A DNA stretch of 64,000 bases from Dyadobacter sp. CY312. GTDB lineage: Bacteria; Bacteroidota; Bacteroidia; Cytophagales; Spirosomataceae. The stretch is taken from assembly GCF_021390535.1 (NCBI RefSeq), contig NZ_JAJUXG010000017.1:62001-126000 (forward strand), given 5' to 3'. A program made the translations under genes and the position numbers. This document shows positions 53,747-62,763 of the stretch, piece by piece; within the stretch, counting starts at the first letter, position 1; the number at the start of each line of letters is the position of its first letter. Under the pieces are notes generated by a model. It did no database searches, was not told where the DNA came from, and saw only the letters and a list, made by a program, of their open reading frames with translations.

Positions 53747-54081
53747 TATAACACCAAACCTCCCGCACCAGTTGGATTATATGAATTTCCGCGCAATGCA
53801 AGCTTTCGGGCAGGGAGAAGCTACCTGTTTGAAAATCAGCGCAGGAGGGATGGAAATATCAGATTTGGTTTTTTGATTATTTCTCAGGGAATATTTTTTA
53901 TGCACATTTTAGAAAAATAATATACCTTTTGGGAATTATTATTTTGTTAAGAATGTAACTATTTTGATATGAAATCATTTTAAATTAAGATTTTAAATGT
54001 TTGTTTAAAATTTGTGTTTGATTTCGTTGGAGAATCCAGATTCGTATGCGACCTTTGCAATGAACAACAACAGTTAGAATT
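53747..54081. other. AT-rich gap upstream of the TetR gene
   Basis: This stretch lies between the alkA operator and the TetR regulator. It holds no supported frame. It is very AT-rich from about 53880 to 54020, with several TATTTTG- and AATTTG-like strings but no exact TAnnTTTG box paired with a -33 element. Confidence 0.4.
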
Positions 54082-54696
54082 GTGAAGTGTATCAACTTAT
54101 CCAGTGAAGAAAAATTAAAGGAGGCGGCGAAATCTGTCTTTTTGAGAAAAGGTTTTGCGGGAACCACGGCAAGGGATATTGCAGATGCGGCGGGAATGAA
54201 TATAGCATTGACAAACTATTATTTCCGCAGTAAGGAGAAGCTTTTTGTTGAAATTTTCAAAGATTTATTTTCTTTGTATTGTACCAATACGGTTAAGATA
54301 CTTGAAAAGCCGATAGGTCTTAAAGAGAAGATCATTGAGATCATTGAAGAGGATTACAGAATGATGAAGGAGGAGCCAACGCTGGTGCTGTTTATAATGA
54401 CAGAAATTCACCGGGATTGCGAGAATCTTTTACCAGAATTGTCAAAGTATAAGGAGTTGTTGAAAGGGATGTTTATCGATCAGATAGCTGAGGAGGTTCG
54501 GAAGGGGAGTATGAGAGATATTGAAGTTGAGCACCTTATGCCGATTATAATAGGAAGTTTGCAGTTCGTTTTTGTGGGCAAAAACATGCACATGAAGATG
54601 TATAGTATGAGCGAAGGGCAGTTTGACAATTATACCGAAACGCATAAAAATCATGTGATAGGTATGGTGACTAATTACCTTTTTCAAAGTGCCTGA
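54082..54696 (+). CDS. TetR/AcrR-family regulator next to the sphingolipid operon
   Basis: A 204-aa regulator from GTG 54082. The helix-turn-helix is AAKSVFLRKGFAGTTARDIADAAGMNIALTNYYFRSKEKLFVEIF. The C-terminal half contains many Met residues (MIIGS..., KNMHMKMYSMSEG), which may line a hydrophobic ligand pocket. The stop lies 119 bp before the serine palmitoyltransferase start, in the same direction. It is a good candidate to control that operon in response to a lipid or acyl-CoA, but this is position-based inference. Confidence 0.9.
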   Translation: MKCINLSSEEKLKEAAKSVFLRKGFAGTTARDIADAAGMNIALTNYYFRSKEKLFVEIFKDLFSLYCTNTVKILEKPIGLKEKIIEIIEEDYRMMKEEPTLVLFIMTEIHRDCENLLPELSKYKELLKGMFIDQIAEEVRKGSMRDIEVEHLMPIIIGSLQFVFVGKNMHMKMYSMSEGQFDNYTETHKNHVIGMVTNYLFQSA

Positions 54697-54815
54697 TGGC
54701 GAAAGAATTAACCGAGAGGAAATAGTTTGATAAAAATATAAGTCAGGAACGAATATTTTAGGAATTTAGAGAGCCGCAAAACAGTTTTCTAAACTTTAAG
54801 ACACCAGTAAATAAT

Positions 54816-56021
54816 ATGAGAAGTAGACTACATAAAAGAGTCGCAGATTTCAAAGATGCGGCACAAGCGAGAGCAACAGGCGCTTATCCATATTTTCGGC
54901 CGATTGAATCGGCTCAGGATACCGAGGTGATTATTGGAGGTAAGCCCGTATTGATGTTTGGATCCAACTCTTATCTTGGATTAACTACTCACCCTTATAT
55001 TATAGAATCGGCACAGAAGGCGGTCGAAAAATACGGTAGCGGATGTGCGGGTTCAAGGTTCCTGAACGGAACACTGGATATTCATGAACAATTGGAAAAC
55101 AGGCTTGCCAAATTTACCGGTAAAGAGTCGGCAGTTTTGTTCAGCACTGGTTATCAGGCCAATCTTGGAGCTATTTCTTGTCTGACAGGCAGAAACGATT
55201 ACCTTATATTAGACGAAAGAGATCACGCATCGATTATTGACGGTAGTCGTTTGTCGTTTTCGAAGGTGATCAAATATGCACACAACGACATGGGGGATCT
55301 TCGCAAGAAGCTCAACCTGCTTCCGGAAGATGCTGTGAAACTGATCGTAACGGACGGTATATTTAGTATGGAAGGCGATATTGTGAAACTTCCTGAGCTT
55401 AACGAAGTGGCCATTGAATTTGGTGCTTCGGTTCTGGTTGACGACGCACATGGCCTGGGTGTTATCGGAAAGTCGGGTGCGGGAACAGCTTCTCATTTCG
55501 GTCTTACGGATTCCGTAGATCTTATCATGGGAACTTTCAGCAAGTCTTTTGCTTCACTTGGAGGTTTTATCGCAAGTGATTATGCAACGATTGATTACAT
55601 CAAACACCGTGCAAGAGCACTTATTTTCAGCGCAAGTATGACGCCCGCAAGCGTGGGAAGTACATTGGCTGCTTTGGAAATTATAGAAACGGAGCCATAT
55701 CACATGGAACGCCTCTGGGCGAATACGCGCTATGCCAAAGAGTTACTTTTGGTAAATGGTTTTGACCTCGGTGCTACCGAAAGTCCGATCTTGCCGATTT
55801 ACATACGTAACAATGAGAAGACTTTCATGATGACCAAACTTTTGCTTGAAGACGGAGTTTTTGTAAACCCGGTTGTATCGCCTGCGGTGCCAGCTGATGA
55901 AACACTGATCAGGTTCTCATTAATGGCAACGCATACATTTAGCCAGATTGAAGAAGCAGTTGATAAAATGGCCCGTATTTACCGTGAACTATTCCCGGAA
56001 GCTATAACCGCCAGACTATGA
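54816..56021 (+). CDS. spt: Serine palmitoyltransferase (alpha-oxoamine synthase)
   Basis: Condenses L-serine with a long-chain acyl-CoA to 3-ketosphinganine, the first step of sphingolipid synthesis, using pyridoxal phosphate. The 401-aa cytoplasmic enzyme has FGSNSYLGLTTHP, the GSGCAGSRFLNGT glycine block, DERDHASIIDGSRLS with the PLP-stacking His, VDDAHGLGVIG, and the PLP lysine Lys243 in GTFSKSFASLGGF. The related enzymes KBL and BioF share the fold. The SPT assignment rests on the N-terminus (AQARATGAYPYFRPIES) and on the neighbouring lipid genes. The stop overlaps the next start by 4 bp. Confidence 0.92.
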   Translation: MRSRLHKRVADFKDAAQARATGAYPYFRPIESAQDTEVIIGGKPVLMFGSNSYLGLTTHPYIIESAQKAVEKYGSGCAGSRFLNGTLDIHEQLENRLAKFTGKESAVLFSTGYQANLGAISCLTGRNDYLILDERDHASIIDGSRLSFSKVIKYAHNDMGDLRKKLNLLPEDAVKLIVTDGIFSMEGDIVKLPELNEVAIEFGASVLVDDAHGLGVIGKSGAGTASHFGLTDSVDLIMGTFSKSFASLGGFIASDYATIDYIKHRARALIFSASMTPASVGSTLAALEIIETEPYHMERLWANTRYAKELLLVNGFDLGATESPILPIYIRNNEKTFMMTKLLLEDGVFVNPVVSPAVPADETLIRFSLMATHTFSQIEEAVDKMARIYRELFPEAITARL

Positions 56022-57142
56022 TCCGCATTGAGGCCATATCACCGAAAGGTAAGGAACTGGGCCGGTTTATTGATTTTCCTCATGACCTGTATGCAAATGA
56101 CGGGAATTACGTTCCCGAGCTTTTTATAGCACAAAAGGACATGCTTACGCCAGGAAAGCACCCGTTTTACGAGCATTCCAAAGCTCAGCTTTTTCTGACG
56201 TATAATGGGGATCGGGTTACCGGACGCATTGCTGCGATATGGAATCGGAATCACAATGAGTTTACAAATAGAAAGGACGGTTTTTTCGGTTTTTTTGATT
56301 GTATCGATGACCAACCCACAGCTGATCTGTTGATTAAAACAGCATGCGACTGGGTTAAGGAACAAGGTGCAGATACGGTTGTAGGACCGGTTAATTTGTC
56401 GACCAATGATACCTGCGGGCTTTTGGTTGACGGATTTGACAGGCCACCTATGGCGATGATGCCATACAATGCGCCCTACTACGAGAAGCTTTTGTTGGCG
56501 AATAAGCTGGTCAAAAAAACAGACCTTTTGGCTTATGAAATCAACGTGAGTGATTCTAACGACCGTTCGGTGAGGTTGTTGGAGGTTTTGCAAAACAGAC
56601 TGAAACGGAGTGGAATCACAATCCGTCAGGTCAACATGAAGGATTTTAAGAACGAAGTGAGAAAAATTCGCGAGGTATATAATGCCGCCTGGGATAAGAA
56701 CCTGGGGTTTGTTCCGGCAACCGACAGCGAGTTTGAGTATCTTGGTAAAGATCTTAAAATGATTGTGGATCCTAAATTTTGCCTTGTTGCAGAAAAGGAT
56801 GGTGAGGTGATTGGCTGGACGTTGGGAGTACCCGACATCAACCAGATTCAGATTAAAATAAAAAGAGGACGTTTGCTGCCAACCGGGATTTTTAAGCTTC
56901 TTTTCGGAAAGAAGAACATCACGAGAATTAGGGTGCTTACACTTGGAGTGATGGAAGAATACCGGAAACTGGGGATAGAAGCCTGTCTTTACGGAAGTAT
57001 TATCCAAAATACTTACGGTACCAAAGTTACTGGTGGAGAATGTTCGTGGATGCTTGAAGATAACTACCTCATGAACCACGCAATTGAACAGATCAACGGG
57101 AAACTATACAAACGTTACAGGTTGTACGAGAAGGCGTTATGA
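56018..57142 (+). CDS. GNAT-fold acyltransferase, candidate bacterial ceramide synthase
   Basis: A 374-aa cytoplasmic protein with an acyl-CoA N-acyltransferase fold. The N-terminal part (FIDFPHDLYANDGNYVPELFIAQKDMLTPGKHPFYEHSKAQLFL) and GPVNLSTNDTCGLLVDGFDRPPMAMMPYNAPYY are typical of a family found beside SPT in sphingolipid producers. The C-terminal GNAT half has VRKIREVYNAAWDKNLGF-type and LTLGVMEEYRKLGIEACLY blocks; the latter is the acetyl-CoA-binding turn. It overlaps SPT and the next gene by 4 bp each, so the three are translated together. N-acylation of the sphingoid base is inferred from context and family. Confidence 0.82.
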   Translation: MIRIEAISPKGKELGRFIDFPHDLYANDGNYVPELFIAQKDMLTPGKHPFYEHSKAQLFLTYNGDRVTGRIAAIWNRNHNEFTNRKDGFFGFFDCIDDQPTADLLIKTACDWVKEQGADTVVGPVNLSTNDTCGLLVDGFDRPPMAMMPYNAPYYEKLLLANKLVKKTDLLAYEINVSDSNDRSVRLLEVLQNRLKRSGITIRQVNMKDFKNEVRKIREVYNAAWDKNLGFVPATDSEFEYLGKDLKMIVDPKFCLVAEKDGEVIGWTLGVPDINQIQIKIKRGRLLPTGIFKLLFGKKNITRIRVLTLGVMEEYRKLGIEACLYGSIIQNTYGTKVTGGECSWMLEDNYLMNHAIEQINGKLYKRYRLYEKAL

Positions 57143-58164
57143 GTGAAAGAGTACTGATAACAGGAGCGAGTGGTTTCATTGGTTATCATTTGGTACAAGC
57201 AGCTTTGCAGCAGGGATTTGAGGTGCACGCAGCTGTGAGGCCGTCGAGTGAAACAAGCGAACTGAAACAGCTGGGAATTGAGGCAGAGGTTAATAAAAGA
57301 GGTAAATTACTTTTTGTTTTTCCTGATTTCACATCCGCCGAAACGCTGCTTCCGCTCATGGATAAAGGGGCATATAGCTATGTGATCCACGCTGCGGGAG
57401 TGACAAGAGCCAAAAGTACAGAAGCTTATAATGAGGTGAATGCGAATTACACACTTCGCCTTGCACAAGCTTCACTGGCATGCGGCTTACCTTTGAAACG
57501 ATTTGTTTTTTTGAGTAGTCTGGCAGCTGTGGGATCAGAGGGATATCATGCAACGTCACCGATTAGCGAAGATACAGTTCCAAAGCCGCTGACATCGTAT
57601 GGTAAAAGCAAAATGTTGGCAGAAAGCTACCTGGTTGATTTAAAGGATCTTCCGCTTACGACAATCCGACCAACGGCGGTTTACGGACCAAGAGAAAAGG
57701 ATATTCTCATTTTGTTTCAAACGTTGAATAAAGGCCTGGATCTTTACATAGGACGAAAGCCGCAGTGGCTGAGTTTTGTTCATGTGACGGATCTGGTGGC
57801 AGCAACACTGGCTGCGTTTAAAGAGGACAGCAAGCTTCATACAGCTTATAATATATCAGATGGCAACAAGTACGACAGATACAAACTTGCCGATTTGTTC
57901 AGAAAATTTAGTAAAAAAAGCCCTAACAGGCTCCATGTGCCACTTGGCGTCATCAAACTAATAGCTGCAATGCTGGAAGCGGTGTCGGTGTTCTCGAAGA
58001 ATGCTCCGGTGCTGAATCAAGAAAAAATAGCCGAATTGACGGCTGAGAACTGGTATTGCTCCATTGATAAAGCGCAGAAGAATCTTGGATACGAGCCGAA
58101 ATTTGGTCTGGAAGACGGATTGAAACAAACGCTGACCTGGTACAAAGAAAATAAGTGGTTGTAA
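57139..58164 (+). CDS. NAD-dependent epimerase/dehydratase, candidate ceramide reductase
   Basis: A 341-aa extended short-chain dehydrogenase. The N-terminal Rossmann motif is TGASGFIG; SSLAAVG and YGKSK (the YxxxK catalytic pair) follow, then TAVYGPRE. Position directly after SPT and the acyltransferase, with a 4-bp overlap, points to reduction of the 3-keto group of the sphingoid base or ceramide, as reported for epimerase-like CerR proteins in other bacteria. Sugar-nucleotide epimerase activity cannot be excluded by sequence alone. Confidence 0.85.
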   Translation: MSERVLITGASGFIGYHLVQAALQQGFEVHAAVRPSSETSELKQLGIEAEVNKRGKLLFVFPDFTSAETLLPLMDKGAYSYVIHAAGVTRAKSTEAYNEVNANYTLRLAQASLACGLPLKRFVFLSSLAAVGSEGYHATSPISEDTVPKPLTSYGKSKMLAESYLVDLKDLPLTTIRPTAVYGPREKDILILFQTLNKGLDLYIGRKPQWLSFVHVTDLVAATLAAFKEDSKLHTAYNISDGNKYDRYKLADLFRKFSKKSPNRLHVPLGVIKLIAAMLEAVSVFSKNAPVLNQEKIAELTAENWYCSIDKAQKNLGYEPKFGLEDGLKQTLTWYKENKWL

Positions 58165-58268
58165 TAGCCGGGTAAACGCCGGATAAAAAGTGAAACGGAA
58201 GGACAGCGGTTGTTGTCCAGACGGGAAGTGCATTGAAAAATAAAATCAGAATTTATTAAGCTTACACT

Positions 58269-60827
58269 ATGTTGAAGCCAGCATACATAAAGTTTGTGCT
58301 TTTAATCGGTATCCTGCTTGCGGGTTATACTGAGAGCCGGGCACAAGCTACGACAGTAAAAGGAACAATAACGGATGAAAAAACGGGGGAAACACTTCCT
58401 TACGTCAACATCGTTATTCCCGGGACTACTATGGGTACCACCTCCGATGTGGATGGAAAGTATTCGATGACATTGACCGCGCCTAACTTCAAAATCAAAT
58501 TCACTTATGTAGGTTACTTAAGTGTTGAAAAAACGATACCTCAGGGAACCAGCCAGACCATCAACATCAAGATGAGCGTGGATGCTTCTATGTTGAAGGA
58601 AATTACGGTAAAAGGGAAAGCCAAATATCGTAACAAGGACAATCCGGCTGTACAGCTTATTCGCCAGGTAATTGCCAACAAGGATAAGAACCAGATGGCG
58701 AGCTACGATTTTGTTGAGTACGAGCAGTACGAAAAAATGTCTTTCGCTCTGAGTAATCTGTCCGACAAGTTTAAGGATAGAAAGGTTTTCCGCAACTACC
58801 AGTTCTTGTTTAATGATCAGGATTCGGCAGCCATTGGTGGTAAAAACATGTTGCCCGCTTACATGGAAGAGAAACTGTCACAGGTTTATTTCCGCAAAAG
58901 CCCTTACACTAAAAAACAATGGATTAAAGGAAATCGCCGTGCCGAATTTGATAGCAAATTTGTAGACAACGATGGTTTGAGTGCCTACTTTAACAGACTT
59001 TATGAAGATATAGATATTTACAAAAACGATGTATCAATTGCGACGAACCTGTTGCTGAGCCCTATTGCAAACACTTCACCAACATTCTATAAATTTTTCA
59101 TCCGGGATACTGTAAAAACACAGGAGCCATGGTTAATCGAGCTTGGTTTTGTGCCCCGTAATAAAACAGATATGCTTTTCGAGGGCAAACTGTTTATTAC
59201 CCTTGATGGAAACTATGCAGTTCAAAATGCTTTCCTGACGGTGAACAAGGATATCAATCTCAACTTTATGAGAGACCTTGAAGCACGTCTCGAATTCGAG
59301 AAAAGCAATGATGGTCGTTACCATTTGAGTAAAACGACACTGGGAATGGAATTTGCCCTGGGAGAAAAGGGAGCAGGCTTGTATGGACAGCGTACGGTCA
59401 ATTTTAAAAATTACGAGATCAATCAGGAGCGGGCGGATAGCCTGTACAGAGGACCCGGCCAACAGGCAATATATAATCCTTTGGAAAGAAAAGGCGAGAA
59501 TTACTGGGCACAGGTAAGGCACCTTCCACTCGACAGAGCTGAAAAGGACATTTACAGGAATGTAGATACCTTGCAAACCATCCCGTCTTTCCGTCGTACG
59601 ATGGACATCACCACTCTTTTTCTGGCTGGCTATAAGTCGTTCGGTATTGTAGAGGTTGGTCCGGTAAATACATTTTACAGTTTTAACCCGGTTGAAGGTT
59701 TCCGCCTCCGTTTTGGTGGCAGAACCACCACGGAATTAAGCAAAAGAGTTTTCTTTGAAACTTATGCAGCTTACGGCTTCAAGGATCAGAAATGGAAATA
59801 CTTTTTGAGTGGAACCTATTCACTCAACAACAAGTCGGTGTATCATTTTCCGCTGCATTACATTAAAGCAAGTTATCAGCACGACACTAAAATTCCAGGT
59901 CAGGATCTGCAATTTGTCCAGGAAGATAACTTTTTGTTATCCTTCAAACGCGGAGAAAATAACAGATGGCTTTACAATGACATTTACAAAGTTGAATATG
60001 TAAGAGAATTCCAGAGCAGATTTTCTTATAAGTTAGGCTTTACGAAATGGAGCCAGTCACCTGCCGGGATATTGACGTATCAGGAAGTGAAACCAGAAGG
60101 CGAGTTATATGACATCACCCGACTAAGAAATACGGAAGTTAATGTGGAGCTTCGTTATGCACCGGGAGAGCAGTTTTACCAGGGCAAGTTGTATCGTACG
60201 CCTATTATCAACAAGTTTCCAATCTTCACACTTCGCTACAATGCAGGTTTAAAAGGAGTTTTGGAAGGGCAGAATAACTACCACAATCTGACAGGAAACA
60301 TTGCAAAACGTGTTTATTTGTCTCAACTAGGATTTGTTGACCTCACCGCGGAAGGTGGATACATCTTTGGGAAAAACATTCCTTTCCCTTTACTGACAAT
60401 CCATCGTGCCAACCAGACATATGCTTATCAGCTAAATTCATATAACCTGATGAACTTCCTGGAATTTGTGAGTGATCATTACGCAAGTATAGATGTTCAG
60501 TATTACATGAATGGATTTTTGTTTAACAAAGTACCTTTGCTGAAAAAATTGAAACTTCGCGAGGTATTTAGTTTCAAAGCGGTGATGGGTGGATTGCGTG
60601 ATGAAAACAATCCTGCTAGCGGTGCATCGGTTTACAAGTTTCCGGTGGACGAACAGGGGCGACCGATCAGCTATACACTTGCGAAAGAGCCTTATATGGA
60701 AGGAAGTATAGGCGTGGCAAACATTTTTAAACTGCTTCGTGTGGATCTTGTGAAACGTTTCAACTACCTCGATCATCCGAATGTTTCGGAATGGGGTATC
60801 AGAGCAAGGTTCAGGCTTGATTTTTAA
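58269..60827 (+). CDS. DUF5686 outer-membrane protein with carboxypeptidase-regulatory-like domain
   Basis: An 852-aa protein with signal peptide ending SRAQ. Residues about 28-110 are a carboxypeptidase-regulatory-like beta domain (VKGTITDEKTGETLPYVNIVIPGT). The remainder matches DUF5686: NPAVQLIRQVIANKDKNQMASYDFVEYEQYEKM, then a long beta-barrel ending in RLDF. Members are outer-membrane proteins of unknown function in Bacteroidota. It follows the ceramide genes by about 100 bp in the same direction, so a link to the lipid cargo of the outer membrane is conceivable but not shown. Confidence 0.88.
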   Translation: MLKPAYIKFVLLIGILLAGYTESRAQATTVKGTITDEKTGETLPYVNIVIPGTTMGTTSDVDGKYSMTLTAPNFKIKFTYVGYLSVEKTIPQGTSQTINIKMSVDASMLKEITVKGKAKYRNKDNPAVQLIRQVIANKDKNQMASYDFVEYEQYEKMSFALSNLSDKFKDRKVFRNYQFLFNDQDSAAIGGKNMLPAYMEEKLSQVYFRKSPYTKKQWIKGNRRAEFDSKFVDNDGLSAYFNRLYEDIDIYKNDVSIATNLLLSPIANTSPTFYKFFIRDTVKTQEPWLIELGFVPRNKTDMLFEGKLFITLDGNYAVQNAFLTVNKDINLNFMRDLEARLEFEKSNDGRYHLSKTTLGMEFALGEKGAGLYGQRTVNFKNYEINQERADSLYRGPGQQAIYNPLERKGENYWAQVRHLPLDRAEKDIYRNVDTLQTIPSFRRTMDITTLFLAGYKSFGIVEVGPVNTFYSFNPVEGFRLRFGGRTTTELSKRVFFETYAAYGFKDQKWKYFLSGTYSLNNKSVYHFPLHYIKASYQHDTKIPGQDLQFVQEDNFLLSFKRGENNRWLYNDIYKVEYVREFQSRFSYKLGFTKWSQSPAGILTYQEVKPEGELYDITRLRNTEVNVELRYAPGEQFYQGKLYRTPIINKFPIFTLRYNAGLKGVLEGQNNYHNLTGNIAKRVYLSQLGFVDLTAEGGYIFGKNIPFPLLTIHRANQTYAYQLNSYNLMNFLEFVSDHYASIDVQYYMNGFLFNKVPLLKKLKLREVFSFKAVMGGLRDENNPASGASVYKFPVDEQGRPISYTLAKEPYMEGSIGVANIFKLLRVDLVKRFNYLDHPNVSEWGIRARFRLDF

Positions 60828-60880
60828 AGAGAATAAGAGCCAGGCGGTAAAGAGTAAAAAGTAAAAAGTGAATGGGCAAA

Positions 60881-60927
60881 TTAGCCTGAAAGGCATGCAT
60901 CTCTTAACCCAGGGCAACGCCCTGAGG
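60881..60927 (+). repeat. REP-like palindromic element
   Basis: Two small hairpins lie in tandem: GCCT-gaa-AGGC (60884-60894) and CAGGGC-aac-GCCCTG (60910-60924). They are linked by a short A/T-rich segment. The wording AGCCTGAAAGGC...AACCCAGGGC resembles short repeated palindromes I associate with Bacteroidota genomes and REP-type transposases; this is recollection, not a search result. It lies in the leader of the nucleotidyltransferase gene. Confidence 0.4.
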
Positions 60928-60952
60928 AATAATGAGAATAATCTGAGAAAAG

Positions 60953-61684
60953 ATGAACTACGCAATAATAGCAGCAGGAGAAGGATCAAGATTGGCACAG
61001 GAAGGTTTTCCGTTGCCAAAGCCAATGGTGAGTTTGCATGGAGAAATGTTGATTGATCGTCTGATCAGCGTTTTTGCCAGAAATAATGCAGAAAACATTT
61101 TCATTATTATCAATGAAGAATCGGCTCAGTTGGAAGAACATCTTAAAACACTGGATCCTTCGTTGCCGATACATATTACCAGGAAATCGACTCCAAGTTC
61201 CCTACACAGCTTTTACGAACTTCTGAAAAATGCGGATGGTGTGAATTCAGTTTGTCTCACAACGACAGATACCGTTTTCAAAGAAGCCGAGTTCAAAGCA
61301 TACATCTCAGAATTTGAATCAAATAAAGACATTGATGGACTAATGGCCGTTACCACCTTTATTGATGATGAGAGTCCGTTGTTTGTAGACGTGGACGCCA
61401 ATAAAAATATCACCGCTTTCGCTGATAAAAATGATAATAAAACGCCATTCATTTCAGGAGGAATCTATTGTCTTCGCGGAAAAGCGCTGAATGTTGTGAA
61501 CGAGGCCGTAGAAAGTGGAACGAACAGAATGCGCAATTTTCAGCGGCAATTGCTGACCAGCGGCGTGAGCTTAAAAGCTCATCCATTCTCAAAAATCGTG
61601 GATGTAGACCACATGGCAGACATTGAAACTGCTGAGCATTTCTTATTAGAAAACAATGATACGGCTGTTGTAGCAGGTATTTAA
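60953..61684 (+). CDS. Nucleotidyltransferase (sugar/alcohol-phosphate activating)
   Basis: A 243-aa protein of the NTP-transferase fold with the signature AIIAAGEGSRLAQEGFPLPKPM (G-x-G-x-R and Lys) and a Mg-binding TTTDTVF. It would form an NDP-linked head group from a phosphorylated sugar or polyol. Two genes on lies a CDP-alcohol phosphatidyltransferase, which needs a CDP-alcohol. An attractive reading is that this enzyme makes CDP-inositol or a similar donor for sphingolipid head groups; the actual substrate is unknown. An upstream frame at 60868 is a shadow. Confidence 0.85.
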   Translation: MNYAIIAAGEGSRLAQEGFPLPKPMVSLHGEMLIDRLISVFARNNAENIFIIINEESAQLEEHLKTLDPSLPIHITRKSTPSSLHSFYELLKNADGVNSVCLTTTDTVFKEAEFKAYISEFESNKDIDGLMAVTTFIDDESPLFVDVDANKNITAFADKNDNKTPFISGGIYCLRGKALNVVNEAVESGTNRMRNFQRQLLTSGVSLKAHPFSKIVDVDHMADIETAEHFLLENNDTAVVAGI

Positions 61685-61780
61685 ACAATAAATGGCTGAG
61701 ATAAACCAGCCAAAATGAATTCTGACACCGATTAAAAAGCCCAAAGTCAATGCAATGGCAAAAGCCCCGGGCGCTCAATT

Positions 61781-62650
61781 ATGAATAGTAAAGAAATACT
61801 TGCAGTACATAGAAACAGGAAATTTTCACCAAACCACATTGGGAATGATGATGCCATATTTTCATTAACAGCGCAGGAGCTGGAAAAACTTGGAGGTAAA
61901 GTTCAGCTGATAAGTGAAGACGATTTTTTGGCAATGGAAAACGTCTCTCACAAGTTGATTTTTACAATGGCGCGCCAAAAGGAGGTTGTTAAAAAATTAC
62001 AGGATCTTGAAGAAAGCGGCGTAGTGGTGGTGAATTCCGGATTTGGAATTGAAAATTGTTTCCGAACCAATATGACTAATGGCCTTGTTAGCAACGGCAT
62101 TCCCTATCCTAAGAGTTTTGTTGTACCTACAAGTTATACCGGCGATGAGGTATTTGAGAATTTGCCCGGTAAGGGTTTTTGGATAAAAAGAGGTGATTTT
62201 CATGCGATCCATAAGGAAGACGTGACATTTACCTACACAAAAAAAGAGGCCAAAGAAATACTGCGGGAATATGCTTTGCGTGAAATTCCGGATGCGGTTA
62301 TTTCTGAGCACCTCATGGGAGATTTGGTGAAATTTTACGGCGTGTACGGAACGGAATTCTTTTTCTGGTTTTATCCTTATGACAACAATCACCATAAGTA
62401 TTCGGAGTATGAAAGTATAAACGGGAAATCCTTGTATCATACCTTTGATGAAAATAAGCTGCAAAACATTGCCGGAGAATCGGCGAGGGTGCTGGGGATA
62501 GATATTTATGGTGGTGACGCCATTGTAGGAGCAGATGGGAGCTTTCACATTATCGATCTGAACGACTGGCCGAGTTTCGCACCTTGTCGCGACGAGGCAG
62601 CGGAATTCATTGCAAAACGAATTTTTCAAAAGTTTTCACAAGAGTCGTAG
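61781..62650 (+). CDS. ATP-grasp-fold protein
   Basis: A 289-aa protein with ATP-grasp character: a central FWIKRGDFHAIHKEDV lysine strand, VISEHLMGDLVKFYGVYG, and a C-terminal metal site in IYGGDAIVGADGSFHIIDLNDWPSF (Asp, Asn). ATP-grasp enzymes join a carboxylate to an amine, thiol or hydroxyl through an acyl phosphate, and some are kinases. The partner is not evident. The gene lies between the nucleotidyltransferase and the CDP-alcohol transferase in one direction, suggesting a role in making or modifying the lipid head group. Confidence 0.8.
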   Translation: MNSKEILAVHRNRKFSPNHIGNDDAIFSLTAQELEKLGGKVQLISEDDFLAMENVSHKLIFTMARQKEVVKKLQDLEESGVVVVNSGFGIENCFRTNMTNGLVSNGIPYPKSFVVPTSYTGDEVFENLPGKGFWIKRGDFHAIHKEDVTFTYTKKEAKEILREYALREIPDAVISEHLMGDLVKFYGVYGTEFFFWFYPYDNNHHKYSEYESINGKSLYHTFDENKLQNIAGESARVLGIDIYGGDAIVGADGSFHIIDLNDWPSFAPCRDEAAEFIAKRIFQKFSQES

Positions 62651-62763
62651 GACAAATGATCCTTAACTAATATTTAAACTCAACTAACTGAAAGCCGATT
62701 CGAAGTACTGTTTACAAAAAACTGTTAACCGGGGCTTTTTAATATTAAACCAAAACTATCCTG

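Noticed and set aside
56039..57079. 346-aa minus-strand frame
   Set aside because: It is antisense to the GNAT-fold gene, which overlaps both neighbours in operon fashion; the minus frame shows no family pattern.
60852..60871. Short AGTAAAA tandem repeat
   Set aside because: Only two and a half copies of a simple A-rich unit; likely chance.
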